Of a stretch of 13,514 nt of DNA, positions 1 to 7,127 are shown piece after piece. Both the position numbers and the translations under genes were made by a program. The stretch comes from Holosporales bacterium (lineage in GTDB: Bacteria > Pseudomonadota > Alphaproteobacteria > RUG11792): the NCBI GenBank assembly GCA_031263345.1, contig JAISFY010000065.1:1-13514 (forward strand), given 5' to 3'. Positions within the stretch are counted from its first letter, which is position 1; each line of letters opens with the position of its first letter. The notes beneath the pieces were generated by a model, which saw only the letters and a program-made list of their open reading frames with translations, was not told the DNA's origin and made no database searches.

Positions 1-451
1 CTATAAATGCTTTTTTGATTACTTTCAATGTTTCGTCGAGTGACTTTATTGCCGGGTAGGGACCTTAAAAATTTGATCCCCTGGCCTTAAGAGTACGAAA
101 TTTAAAAATTCTCGGAAAATCAGTGGATTTATCGATAACAATGTAGGGGAAAGTTTTATCATCCCTCAAGAGAATATTATAAACTGGTTTCAATTGCTTG
201 ATCAAATTACTTTCTAAAAGCAGGGCCTCCGTTTCCGTTTTTACGACGGTAACCTCGATATTCTGAACCTTGGAGAGCATTATCCTGATACGGTTCGATA
301 AGTTGTCAGACCTATTGTAGGAAAGTAATCTGTTCCTCAGATGCTTAGCTTTGCCGATGTACAAGACCCTCCCATTCACGTCTAACATCTTATAGATCCC
401 CGGGTTCATACCGGCTTGCCCGGCCGATTCCCTCAATAGATCACTTATCAC
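1..451 (-). pseudogene. uvrC: UvrC excinuclease subunit C, N-terminal part, interrupted by an in-frame TAA and cut by the window edge
   Basis: UvrC makes the two incisions of UvrABC nucleotide excision repair. The visible part is the N-terminal GIY-YIG nuclease domain: PGIYKMLD, then VLYIGKAKHLRNR, then TETEALLLESNLIK and PVYNILLRDDKTFPYI, all typical of UvrC. The best start is GTG at 449-451, with AGGA a few bases upstream; it leaves about 17 residues before GIY and overlaps the end of lpd by 11 bases. Reading stops at TAA (65-67), exactly where the family has an aromatic residue before GP(F/Y). The same frame continues after the stop as GPYPAIKSLDETLKVIKKAF to the left edge, which is again clear UvrC sequence. 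One base change from a Tyr codon (TAT/TAC) explains it, with no frame shift. If real, the product would be only the nuclease domain, without the UvrB-binding and C-terminal endonuclease regions. A sequencing or assembly error is the main alternative. Identity is near certain; pseudogene status is inferred. Confidence 0.75.
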
Positions 452-1841
452 CAGTCCTAGTACCGGCCGCGGCAATAGCCTCTTGAATACATTCTGAAAT
501 CGTTGGATGAGGGAAAACGGCGGCCATAAGTTCTCGATCAGTAAGTTCACCGGCAATAGCTACAGAAAAGAGCGCAATCAGTTCAGAAACTTCGTGTCCA
601 ATCAAATGAGCTCCGAGGAGTTCCCCGGTTTTGCCATCGAAAATGATTTTAACGAATCCATCGGTTTCGCCTAGAGTTACTGCCCTTCCATTCCCTTTGA
701 GATATGACTTCCCAATCCGGATGTCTAGGTCCGCAGCCTCTTCCTCCGTCATTCCAATCGAGGCGATTTGAGGATTTGAATACGTACAAGATGGAATTTT
801 TTTCAAATCAATTGGAGTAACGGAAGGAAGCCCTGCGATTTTCTCAACGCATACAATTCCCTCCCTAGAGGCCTTATGCGCTAGCCAAGGAGTTGCAGCA
901 ACATCTCCGATAGCGTATATGCCCTTCTGGCTAGTCTCCTGATCATCAAATATTTTGATCGATCCATTACCTGCGATTTTAACGCCGGCCATATCGAGGG
1001 CGAGACCGGATATGTTTGGAACAACTCCGATTGCTACAATAATTATATCGACAACCAGAGTTTTGATATTTCCATCGGGATCGAGTAAATCGACGGCAAC
1101 TTCCCTATCAATTTTTTCCCTGAAATTCTGAGATTTCGTCTTCAGGAGGATAGAGACTCCGGATCTTAAAAAGATTTTCCTGGCGTAATCAGATATTTCT
1201 TTATCTTCTTTCAAGAGGATCCTATCCTGGATTTCGACGATCGTTACCTCTGAGTTAACTGAAAAATAAAAGGATGCGAGTTCAACTCCGATTGCCCCGG
1301 AGCCAATGATTAGTATCCTCTTTGGAATAAATTTCGGATTGATGGCCTCATTGGTAGTCCAAGCCAATCCCTTCAAGATGAGGGATTCATCAATTCCAGG
1401 CAACATCTTTGGCCTGGCTCCAGTTGCGATGATAATATTCTCAGAGGTAATCTCTGAGAGATTTTTCCCACTCCTAATGGACAGAGTATTTTTATCCACG
1501 AAACTGGCAAACCCATTGATTATGGTCACTCCGTGATCGGTGAGGCGTCCGATCATCCCGTCCCGAAGATCGCAAATAATCCTGCTCGAACGTTCACCGA
1601 TGTCCAGGATATTCAAGGATTTCGTGGAAGTGGATATGCCAAATTCATTAGTATGGCTCATAATTCTACTTACTTCTGCTGTCCGTAGCAAAGCCTTCGT
1701 CGGTATACAACCACAATTTAAACAGGTTCCCCCGATGTGGCTAGCCTCGATAATAGCCGTCCGCAAACCGAGTTGGGCAGCGCGAATGGCCGCAGCGAAT
1801 CCCCCAGGACCACCGCCGATTATAGCAACGTCAAAATCCAT
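441..1841 (-). CDS. lpdA: Dihydrolipoyl dehydrogenase (E3 of 2-oxoacid dehydrogenase complexes)
   Basis: This flavoprotein reoxidises dihydrolipoyl groups with NAD+ in the pyruvate, 2-oxoglutarate and related complexes in the cytoplasm. At 466 residues it has the family length (E. coli 474). Visible in order: the N-terminal FAD Rossmann motif GGGPGG (residues 9-14); the redox disulfide in GGTCLNCGCIPTKALL with Cys40 and Cys45; ATGARP (139-144); the NAD-binding GSGAIGVE (180-187); the second FAD motif AIGDVA (310-315); and the C-terminal catalytic HPTISE with His445 and Glu450. An extra Cys43 sits inside the redox motif, where the family usually has Val. The ATG lies two bases after the hfq stop and has no close Shine-Dalgarno sequence, so its translation may be coupled to hfq. 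Its 3' end overlaps the uvrC start. No E1 or E2 genes are in this window. Other flavin disulfide reductases (mercuric or glutathione type) fit less well because of the motif spacing and C-terminus. Confidence 0.93.
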   Translation of the reverse strand: MDFDVAIIGGGPGGFAAAIRAAQLGLRTAIIEASHIGGTCLNCGCIPTKALLRTAEVSRIMSHTNEFGISTSTKSLNILDIGERSSRIICDLRDGMIGRLTDHGVTIINGFASFVDKNTLSIRSGKNLSEITSENIIIATGARPKMLPGIDESLILKGLAWTTNEAINPKFIPKRILIIGSGAIGVELASFYFSVNSEVTIVEIQDRILLKEDKEISDYARKIFLRSGVSILLKTKSQNFREKIDREVAVDLLDPDGNIKTLVVDIIIVAIGVVPNISGLALDMAGVKIAGNGSIKIFDDQETSQKGIYAIGDVAATPWLAHKASREGIVCVEKIAGLPSVTPIDLKKIPSCTYSNPQIASIGMTEEEAADLDIRIGKSYLKGNGRAVTLGETDGFVKIIFDGKTGELLGAHLIGHEVSELIALFSVAIAGELTDRELMAAVFPHPTISECIQEAIAAAGTRTGDK

Positions 1842-1843
1842 TT

Positions 1844-2266
1844 TTAAACTTCGTCTTCCATATCATCGCCTTCCCCATCGTCCTCATCATCTTCATCCTC
1901 ATCCTCATCATCGTAATAATCCCCCTCGTCATCGCCATTGAAATTCTCGTCATCATCTCCTTCATACGCAACTTCTTTCAGATTCTGGTTAAATCTATCA
2001 TCGACATTACGTCGTTGATAATCCGATCCCTGGGATCCGTTCCAATCGAAAACGCTTATGGTACCATGAGGAGAAAATGTTGAAATTGCATGTTTATATA
2101 TAAGTTGGGTATATCCTTCCCTTCTCACGACTACTGATCCGTGATCAAAGCACGAAATCGTTCCAGTAATTTTAACTCCGTTCAAAAGAAAAATTGTAAC
2201 CGGAATCTTATTTTTGCGCATATAATTGAGAAAAGCGTCCTGCACGTTTATTATCTTTTCCGACAT
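1844..2266 (-). CDS. hfq: Hfq RNA chaperone with long acidic C-terminal tail
   Basis: Hfq is a hexameric Sm-like ring that pairs small RNAs with mRNAs. I chose the internal ATG at 2264-2266, giving MSEKIINVQDAFLNYMRKNK; a longer start at 2287 would only add seven unrelated residues. The Sm core covers residues about 5-66: Gln9 and Asp10 of the N-terminal helix, FLLNGVKITG as Sm1, Phe40-Asp41, and LIYKHAIST (Tyr57-Lys58-His59) as Sm2. The rim patch is RKNK rather than the arginine-rich RRER of E. coli. The protein does not end after the core, as short alphaproteobacterial Hfq proteins do. It continues for about 70 residues, of which 102-140 contain 27 Asp/Glu in 39. Known: the short acidic tip of E. 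coli Hfq mimics nucleic acid and helps release RNA. Inferred: this tail is a much enlarged version. Downstream is lpd, two bases away, not the miaA/hflX neighbours seen in many proteobacteria. Confidence 0.93.
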   Translation of the reverse strand: MSEKIINVQDAFLNYMRKNKIPVTIFLLNGVKITGTISCFDHGSVVVRREGYTQLIYKHAISTFSPHGTISVFDWNGSQGSDYQRRNVDDRFNQNLKEVAYEGDDDENFNGDDEGDYYDDEDEDEDDEDDGEGDDMEDEV

Positions 2267-2305
2267 TCCAGTATAGCATCCACGCATTAAAATACGATAT
2301 TGCAG

Positions 2306-2334
2306 AGTATGATAGAAAAATACAAAATTTGCAA
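2306..2334 (-). promoter_or_regulatory. Possible sigma-70 type promoter for hfq
   Basis: On the minus strand TTGCAA (2329-2334) and CATACT (2306-2311) are separated by 17 bases. Each matches 4 of 6 consensus positions. It lies in the 99-base gap between secF and hfq, the largest gap in the hemW-to-uvrC run, and would start a transcript roughly 35 bases before the hfq ATG. Its quality is modest and AT-rich DNA produces such matches by chance. Confidence 0.3.
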
Positions 2335-2365
2335 ACTCAAAATACGAAGTAACAATCTTGCTAGT

Positions 2366-3307
2366 TTATCCTAGATTTGCTGGTACTCCATGGTCACTAT
2401 TTTTGAGCTCGTCGTCGTCCTTCCTCTTAATATTTAAAAACACTAGTAAAGGCGAAGCCACAAAAATTGAGGAGAAGGTTCCAACGATAATCCCTACCAT
2501 AATCGGTAGAGCGAATGATGCAATAACTTTTCCACCGAACAGATAAAGTGCTAAAACGGCTAAAAGCGTCGTTGTCGCCGTTAAGGCGGTCCTCGAAAGT
2601 GTTTCGTTTAGACTGAGATTAACTAACTCATTTAATGCCATTTTTTTATAGCGCTTTAAATTCTCTCGAATCCTATCGAATATAACGACCGTATCATTGA
2701 TTGAATAGCTTGCCGTCAGCAAAATGGCTGTTATAGACGTTTCACTAAACTCCATTGGGAATATCGAAAACATACCGAAAATCAGGGCACAATCATGAAA
2801 AAGGGCCGCTATAGCGCAAACTCCGAACTGCCATTCGAATCGAACTGCGATATAAAGGAGCATGGCGATGAGGGCGAAAGCAACCGCCTTGATAGCATTC
2901 GATACTAATTCTTCTCCTACCTTGGGGCCGACCGTCTCAATCCTCTTGTATACGACTCCTTCTCCTAAAATATCTCTAACCTTTTTTATTGCAATCGATT
3001 GATCACTACCTTCCTTAGATTTTTCAAGCTTTATCATAAGATCTTTTTTGGCCCCGAATTCCTGAATCGCAACCTCTCCCAATTCACATTCGTTTAGCCT
3101 AGCCCGAAGATCCGTAATGTTTGGCACGGATGGCATCCTAACCTCAAAGATGTAGCCCCCCTTAAAATCGATACCATAATTTAGTCCTTTGAATATAACG
3201 AAAGAGAAGCACACGATAACCATGATAACCGCTAAAGTTAATATAAATCGACTCTTACCGGTAATATCAAATTTACTTCCATACGGTATTAAATGAAGGC
3301 GAAACAT
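2366..3307 (-). CDS. secF: Protein translocase subunit SecF
   Basis: SecF is an inner-membrane partner of SecD; together they use the proton-motive force to help proteins complete export through SecYEG. The 313-residue length is normal. Visible: first membrane segment (about 22-40); the SecF signature GIDFKGG (45-51); a periplasmic P1 domain; VGPKVGEEL (127-134); then hydrophobic segments at about 138-156, 162-185, 190-200, 245-258 and 262-292, with RFEW (156-159) and SINDTVVIFDRIREN between them. The family usually has GYS before NDT, but here it is ASYS, so a normally conserved glycine is replaced by serine. The hydrophilic C-terminus is short. The ATG is 17 bases downstream of the secD stop, with an AGAGGA-type ribosome site in the gap, so it is surely co-transcribed with secD. 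Confidence 0.95.
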   Translation of the reverse strand: MFRLHLIPYGSKFDITGKSRFILTLAVIMVIVCFSFVIFKGLNYGIDFKGGYIFEVRMPSVPNITDLRARLNECELGEVAIQEFGAKKDLMIKLEKSKEGSDQSIAIKKVRDILGEGVVYKRIETVGPKVGEELVSNAIKAVAFALIAMLLYIAVRFEWQFGVCAIAALFHDCALIFGMFSIFPMEFSETSITAILLTASYSINDTVVIFDRIRENLKRYKKMALNELVNLSLNETLSRTALTATTTLLAVLALYLFGGKVIASFALPIMVGIIVGTFSSIFVASPLLVFLNIKRKDDDELKNSDHGVPANLG

Positions 3308-3324
3308 ATCTTAATCTTTCCTCT

Positions 3325-4920
3325 CTACACCACTATTTCCTTATTTCTATTTCTTTTCATCCAAACGGCAATGATCGATTTCGTCAATGAAAAGGTCGTA
3401 AATAACGAGATTATCGTTCCGAGTGCCAAGGTTACAGCGAATCCTTTAATCGGCCCGGAACCGAACTCATATAGGACTATCGATCCAACAAGTGTCGTAA
3501 GATTTGAATCCAAAATTGTCATCATGGCCATTTTGTATCCCTTTGCGATTGCCGTCATAGCTCGCATCCCAGATCGTACCTCTTCTCGGATTCTTTCATA
3601 AATCAGGACGTTCGAATCGACCGCCATTCCAATCGTTAAAGCAATTCCGGCGATTCCGGGCAACGTTAATGTTGCCCCCAGTAGCATTAAACTTGCGAAC
3701 AGGAGCATAATATTACACGATAGAGAAATGACAGAGAAAAATCCGAAAAGGCCATACGAAAGGATCATAAAAATTGCAACCAAACAGAAGGCAAAAACGG
3801 TTGCAATCTTCCCGTCAGCAATCGAATCGGCTCCCAAGCTCGGGCCAATACTTCTTTCTTCAACGACATTTAACGGGGCCGGCAAAGAACCTGCTCTCAA
3901 TAGTAATGCCAATTCGTTTGCTTCTTGCATCGTGAACCTACCCGTAATCCGCGCAGATCCATTATTCAGGATGGCATGAAATACTGGCGCACTCAATACT
4001 TTTCCGTCGAGAACCATCGCGAACTGTTTATTCAGGTATTTCGTTGAAAGCTCTGCTATCTTTCTCGTTCCTTCGATTGAATCGAACTTAATCGAAACGC
4101 ATGGCATCCCGGTTTCGTGATCGATATTCATCTGGGCATCGATCAATGATTTTCCAGTTAACGATATTTTCTTTTTGATTGGAACGTACGTTACGAGTCC
4201 ATTACCATTTTCTTCTGGGAGATATATAACCCCAGGCTTAGATGGTAAATGAACTTTCTCTCCCATCTTTGCTCTAATCGATCTCATTTCTTCATCTACG
4301 CCATGAAAGGTTAAAATCGCCGTTTTGCCCAGTAATCTCTTGATTTCGGCTGGATCCTCAACGCCTGGGAGCTGTACTGTGATTCTATCAGTTCCCTGTT
4401 TTAAAATGGTTGGCTCTTTCGTTCCGGTTTCGTCAATTCTATGCCGAATAACCTCTATCGATTCATCAACAATTCTCTTCGTAAAATTTTCCAGAAAAAC
4501 TTTTGAAATAGTAGCGGTAATGTTCAGTCCATTTACCGAAGTATCCAACCCATCAGACTTCGATAGTATTTTCATCACGGCTGGAATATCCTTTTCGTCT
4601 TTTAACAATAATACGATTGCCGAACCATCTGGTATCGTCTGAACAAAAATCCGGCTGTATCTTATGTTCTGTTGCCTGAGCTGCCTCCTGGTTTCGTTCA
4701 AGATACTTTCCTGATGTTCTTTTTCAACCGATTTAACATCGACTTCAAGCTGAATATGAGATCCGCCGCGTAGCTCGAGCCCGAGGGTTACCGTATGCTG
4801 TAGAAATTGCGGTAACTTATCGAAAGTCTTTTGCTCCACGAGAGGAACGAGCGCAAACACGAGCCCCAGTAGGCAAATCCCCAGCGTCAATAACATTCTG
4901 AATCTAGAAACTACAATCAT
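3325..4920 (-). CDS. secD: Protein translocase subunit SecD
   Basis: SecD forms the SecDF complex with the next gene and pulls translocating proteins into the periplasm using proton flow. It has 531 residues, a normal alphaproteobacterial size. Visible: N-terminal membrane segment (about 8-27); GLELRGGSH (47-55), where the family nearly always has GLDLRGG; the periplasmic porter/P1 region with RIDETGTKEPTI (161-172) and VQLPGVEDP; then the C-terminal membrane domain from about residue 375. That domain carries LTLPGIAGIALTIGMAVDSN and the following VLIYERIREE, including the conserved Asp of the transmembrane proton pathway. The gap to yajC is 16 bases and contains GGAG about nine bases before the ATG. 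It is in the middle of the yajC-secD-secF operon. Confidence 0.96.
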   Translation of the reverse strand: MIVVSRFRMLLTLGICLLGLVFALVPLVEQKTFDKLPQFLQHTVTLGLELRGGSHIQLEVDVKSVEKEHQESILNETRRQLRQQNIRYSRIFVQTIPDGSAIVLLLKDEKDIPAVMKILSKSDGLDTSVNGLNITATISKVFLENFTKRIVDESIEVIRHRIDETGTKEPTILKQGTDRITVQLPGVEDPAEIKRLLGKTAILTFHGVDEEMRSIRAKMGEKVHLPSKPGVIYLPEENGNGLVTYVPIKKKISLTGKSLIDAQMNIDHETGMPCVSIKFDSIEGTRKIAELSTKYLNKQFAMVLDGKVLSAPVFHAILNNGSARITGRFTMQEANELALLLRAGSLPAPLNVVEERSIGPSLGADSIADGKIATVFAFCLVAIFMILSYGLFGFFSVISLSCNIMLLFASLMLLGATLTLPGIAGIALTIGMAVDSNVLIYERIREEVRSGMRAMTAIAKGYKMAMMTILDSNLTTLVGSIVLYEFGSGPIKGFAVTLALGTIISLFTTFSLTKSIIAVWMKRNRNKEIVV

Positions 4921-4936
4921 TCACTTTTCTCCACGG

Positions 4937-5497
4937 CTACTTCTTCGTGGGGGTCCTTCTCTTTACAGGAGAATCAGATTTTGATCCTTTTGCAACCTTT
5001 TTTTCAACAGCGAGGTTTTCAATTGGAGTCTTTTGTGGTGATTCCGTATCAATCTTTGGCGCTTTGCTTTGTAAATCTACTGTATTTTTTGAGTCCGAAG
5101 AGATCTGTGGGACGGAGGGAACAACGTCCGCATTCACTACATTAGATATTGCAGATTTCAGGAATTTACAGTGAATTCCGTCGGCGATCTCCAGGACAAC
5201 CTCATGATCATTAACGACCTTCGATACTGTTGCTAATATCCCACAATTCGTTACAATCTTATCTCCCTTTTTAACCGCGGCGATCAGTGCTTTGTGTTGT
5301 TTTGTTCGCTTTTGCTGAGGTCTAATTAACAGAAAGTAAAGAATCGCGATAAAAACTAACATTGGCAAAAATGACATTAGCCCGCCATTAGGGATAGCGG
5401 GCCCATCGGCCATTACCCGGCTCGAACAAAAAACTACCAACCAGAAAGCAAAGAGCAACTGCATAAATTTCACAACGAAACAATAAATAGAAGACAT
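4937..5497 (-). CDS. yajC: YajC, Sec translocase accessory subunit, with extended N- and C-termini
   Basis: YajC binds SecDF in the inner membrane. The family core is clear: a membrane segment at about 42-58 (FLPMLVFIAILYFLLI) followed by RPQQKR, HKALIAAVKKGDKIVTNCGI and a small beta domain ending in LKSAISNV (113-120). Two parts are unusual. A second hydrophobic stretch at about 12-30, ending in SSRVMA-DG, looks like a cleavable signal peptide. A tail of about 65 residues (122-186), rich in Lys, Ser, Pro and Thr, follows the core, so the protein is 186 residues where many YajC proteins are near 110. The GGI usual in the core is CGI. The start is uncertain: ATG at 5497 and ATG at 5464 (residue 12) are both possible and neither has a strong ribosome site. 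It lies 25 bases after nlpD and 16 before secD. Confidence 0.9.
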   Translation of the reverse strand: MSSIYCFVVKFMQLLFAFWLVVFCSSRVMADGPAIPNGGLMSFLPMLVFIAILYFLLIRPQQKRTKQHKALIAAVKKGDKIVTNCGILATVSKVVNDHEVVLEIADGIHCKFLKSAISNVVNADVVPSVPQISSDSKNTVDLQSKAPKIDTESPQKTPIENLAVEKKVAKGSKSDSPVKRRTPTKK

Positions 5498-5522
5498 AAA
5501 TATTCTAGCAATCTATTAAACG

Positions 5523-6365
5523 CTACGGAAGGACTTTTTCCGGATCCACCGGGCGTCGCTCTTTTCCAGTTAAATCGTTCATCTCAAAATATAGCTGGGC
5601 TCTTTTAGCTAACGTTCCACTTTTTCCGACTTTACCTATGATGTCGCCCTTTTTTACTTTCTTGAGTTTACTTACTGAGGCTTCCTGGAGATTCGCGTAG
5701 ATTGATAACATATTTTTTGAATCATGTTTGAGGACAATGGTTACTCCATAAGCGGCGGCATCCCCTTCCGGTACTCCAGCTATCTTAACAACTCCATCGG
5801 CCACGGCTCGAACTGGCGTTCCGGCCGATGCAGCTATCGTTATACCTCCATCCTCAAAATGCTGTGATATTTTGCTTTTTCCATCGACGATTGGCCAAAC
5901 GTAATTCTTGGTTGGCCTCGTTAATTCTTGTGTTATAAGTTTTCCGGCACCATCGTCCTCAAGATCATCGATCGTGGCAGTATCACCATCTTTTTCGTGC
6001 TTCTTTTCAGTCGATCGTCCTTTTGGCTCTTCGGCTTCCTGATTACTCGTTTCGATCGTCTTCGAGTCTTCCGGTTCTTGCACATTGCTCTGATCGTCGT
6101 TTGGCCTCAGTGTGATGACCAATCTTTGTCCGTCGTATAACTGATATGGTGGCCTTAACTTATTGAGTTTTATTAAACTGGCCCGAGACATCCCATAGAG
6201 AGTCGCAATCGATCCGACCGTATCTCCTTCCTCGACTACGTGGTATGGGACCACCCTCTCAACCATTACAACCTCCGGGATTTCTCGATCTCTATTTCCG
6301 GAACATGATGTTAGTACGACGATGGTTGAAACTGATAATATAAGACTTCTGATAGAATCCGTCAT
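5523..6365 (-). CDS. nlpD: NlpD-like lipoprotein: LysM plus degenerate M23/LytM domain
   Basis: This is probably an envelope lipoprotein that activates a peptidoglycan amidase during division. Visible: a signal peptide ending in the lipobox LTSC with lipidated Cys21; a LysM peptidoglycan-binding domain (about 41-86, YHVVEEGDTVGSIATLYGMS); a low-complexity, charged linker (about 88-150); and an M23 fold at the C-terminus (about 155-280: SAGTPVRAVADGVV, GDIIGKVGKSG, DPEKVL). The zinc ligands of active M23 peptidases are gone: HxxxD is D172...T176 (GITIAA instead of GIDIAA), the usual YAHL is YANL, and HxH of HLHFE is Gln257-Leu-Tyr259 (QLYFE). It therefore cannot be a standard metallopeptidase. 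NlpD and EnvC of E. coli are likewise inactive and work as amidase activators. The ATG overlaps the surE stop as ATGA, implying coupled translation. The symbol is by architecture and position. Confidence 0.85.
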   Translation of the reverse strand: MTDSIRSLILSVSTIVVLTSCSGNRDREIPEVVMVERVVPYHVVEEGDTVGSIATLYGMSRASLIKLNKLRPPYQLYDGQRLVITLRPNDDQSNVQEPEDSKTIETSNQEAEEPKGRSTEKKHEKDGDTATIDDLEDDGAGKLITQELTRPTKNYVWPIVDGKSKISQHFEDGGITIAASAGTPVRAVADGVVKIAGVPEGDAAAYGVTIVLKHDSKNMLSIYANLQEASVSKLKKVKKGDIIGKVGKSGTLAKRAQLYFEMNDLTGKERRPVDPEKVLP

Positions 6366-7126
6366 GCGAATAGCTCATTTAAAACTTTGAGGGATGTTAT
6401 ATCGGTCATATCCAGAGACATCGGTGTTATCGAAACGTACCCACTATTCACGGCCCCGAGATCTGTGTCCAGCATCTTGTTGTCTTCGTTTTTCCTGTAC
6501 TCGGCTGGACCTATCCAGAAATACGGGGCTCCACGCGGATCTATGGCCATAATAACATGATCGTCGATTGTTCGCGTACCCTGTCTCGTTACTAAAATTC
6601 CTTTAACTTCATTGATCTTACAGGCCGGAAAGTTAACATTCAGAAATACATGTTTTGGGAAATGAAATTTGTCCATGATAATCTTTAATACGACGGGAGT
6701 ATATGTCTTTGCTATTTCCCAATTGACCATTCCGTCTTTATCCATTTTTTGGCTAAAGGCAATGGCTGGAACACCGAGGAGAGTTGCCTCCATCGCAGCA
6801 GCTATCGTTCCAGAATACGTTATATCTTCCGCCAAATTCGAATCATAATTGATGCCAGACAGCACAAAATCGGGCCTCTGTGACATGATGTGCCTAATGG
6901 CCATTACGATACAGTCTGTCGGCGTTCCATTCAAAGAGAAATGATAATCGTCAGCGAGTTTTTTCAATCTGAGAGGAGTTGATAGAGTCAAAGAGTGTCC
7001 AGAGCCACTCATATTGGACTCTGGAGCAATCACCACTACTTCTTCTGCAAACTTTTTTGCAATATCTTCGAGGATAATGAGCCCTGGTGCTCCTATTCCG
7101 TCATCATTACTTAATAATATTTTCAC
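6362..7126 (-). CDS. surE: 5'/3'-nucleotidase SurE
   Basis: SurE is a metal-dependent phosphatase that removes phosphate from nucleoside 5'- and 3'-monophosphates and is linked to stationary-phase and stress survival. The 254 residues match the family. Visible: NDDG (7-10) with the metal-binding Asp8-Asp9; PESNMSGSGHSLT (35-47) with Ser40; GTPTDC (67-72); SGIN (90-93); and DITYSGTIAAAMEA (101-114). The start is GTG at 7124-7126, because MKILLSNDDG begins there in frame and the overlapping ATG is in another frame. It begins one base after the hemW TAA stop and ends in an ATGA overlap with nlpD, so it sits inside a compact operon. In SGINYDSN, Tyr-Asp-Ser stands where many family members have a Gly-rich run, but the ligands are kept. 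Confidence 0.95.
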   Translation of the reverse strand: MKILLSNDDGIGAPGLIILEDIAKKFAEEVVVIAPESNMSGSGHSLTLSTPLRLKKLADDYHFSLNGTPTDCIVMAIRHIMSQRPDFVLSGINYDSNLAEDITYSGTIAAAMEATLLGVPAIAFSQKMDKDGMVNWEIAKTYTPVVLKIIMDKFHFPKHVFLNVNFPACKINEVKGILVTRQGTRTIDDHVIMAIDPRGAPYFWIGPAEYRKNEDNKMLDTDLGAVNSGYVSITPMSLDMTDITSLKVLNELFA

Positions 7127-7127
7127 A

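Noticed and set aside
65..67. Possible stop-codon reassignment (TAA read as Tyr)
   Set aside because: Other genes in the window, including secF, hfq and hemW, end at TAA where their families end, and no other family-conserved frame here contains internal TAA.
1540..1941. Long antisense frames, such as a His/Pro-rich one opposite hfq and lpd
   Set aside because: They are mirror products of codon bias in the real genes; the His-rich end is simply the antisense of the Asp/Glu tail of Hfq.
2264..2287. Longer Hfq start at 2287
   Set aside because: The seven added residues have no counterpart in the family, and MSEK followed by the NVQDAFLN helix is the normal N-terminus.
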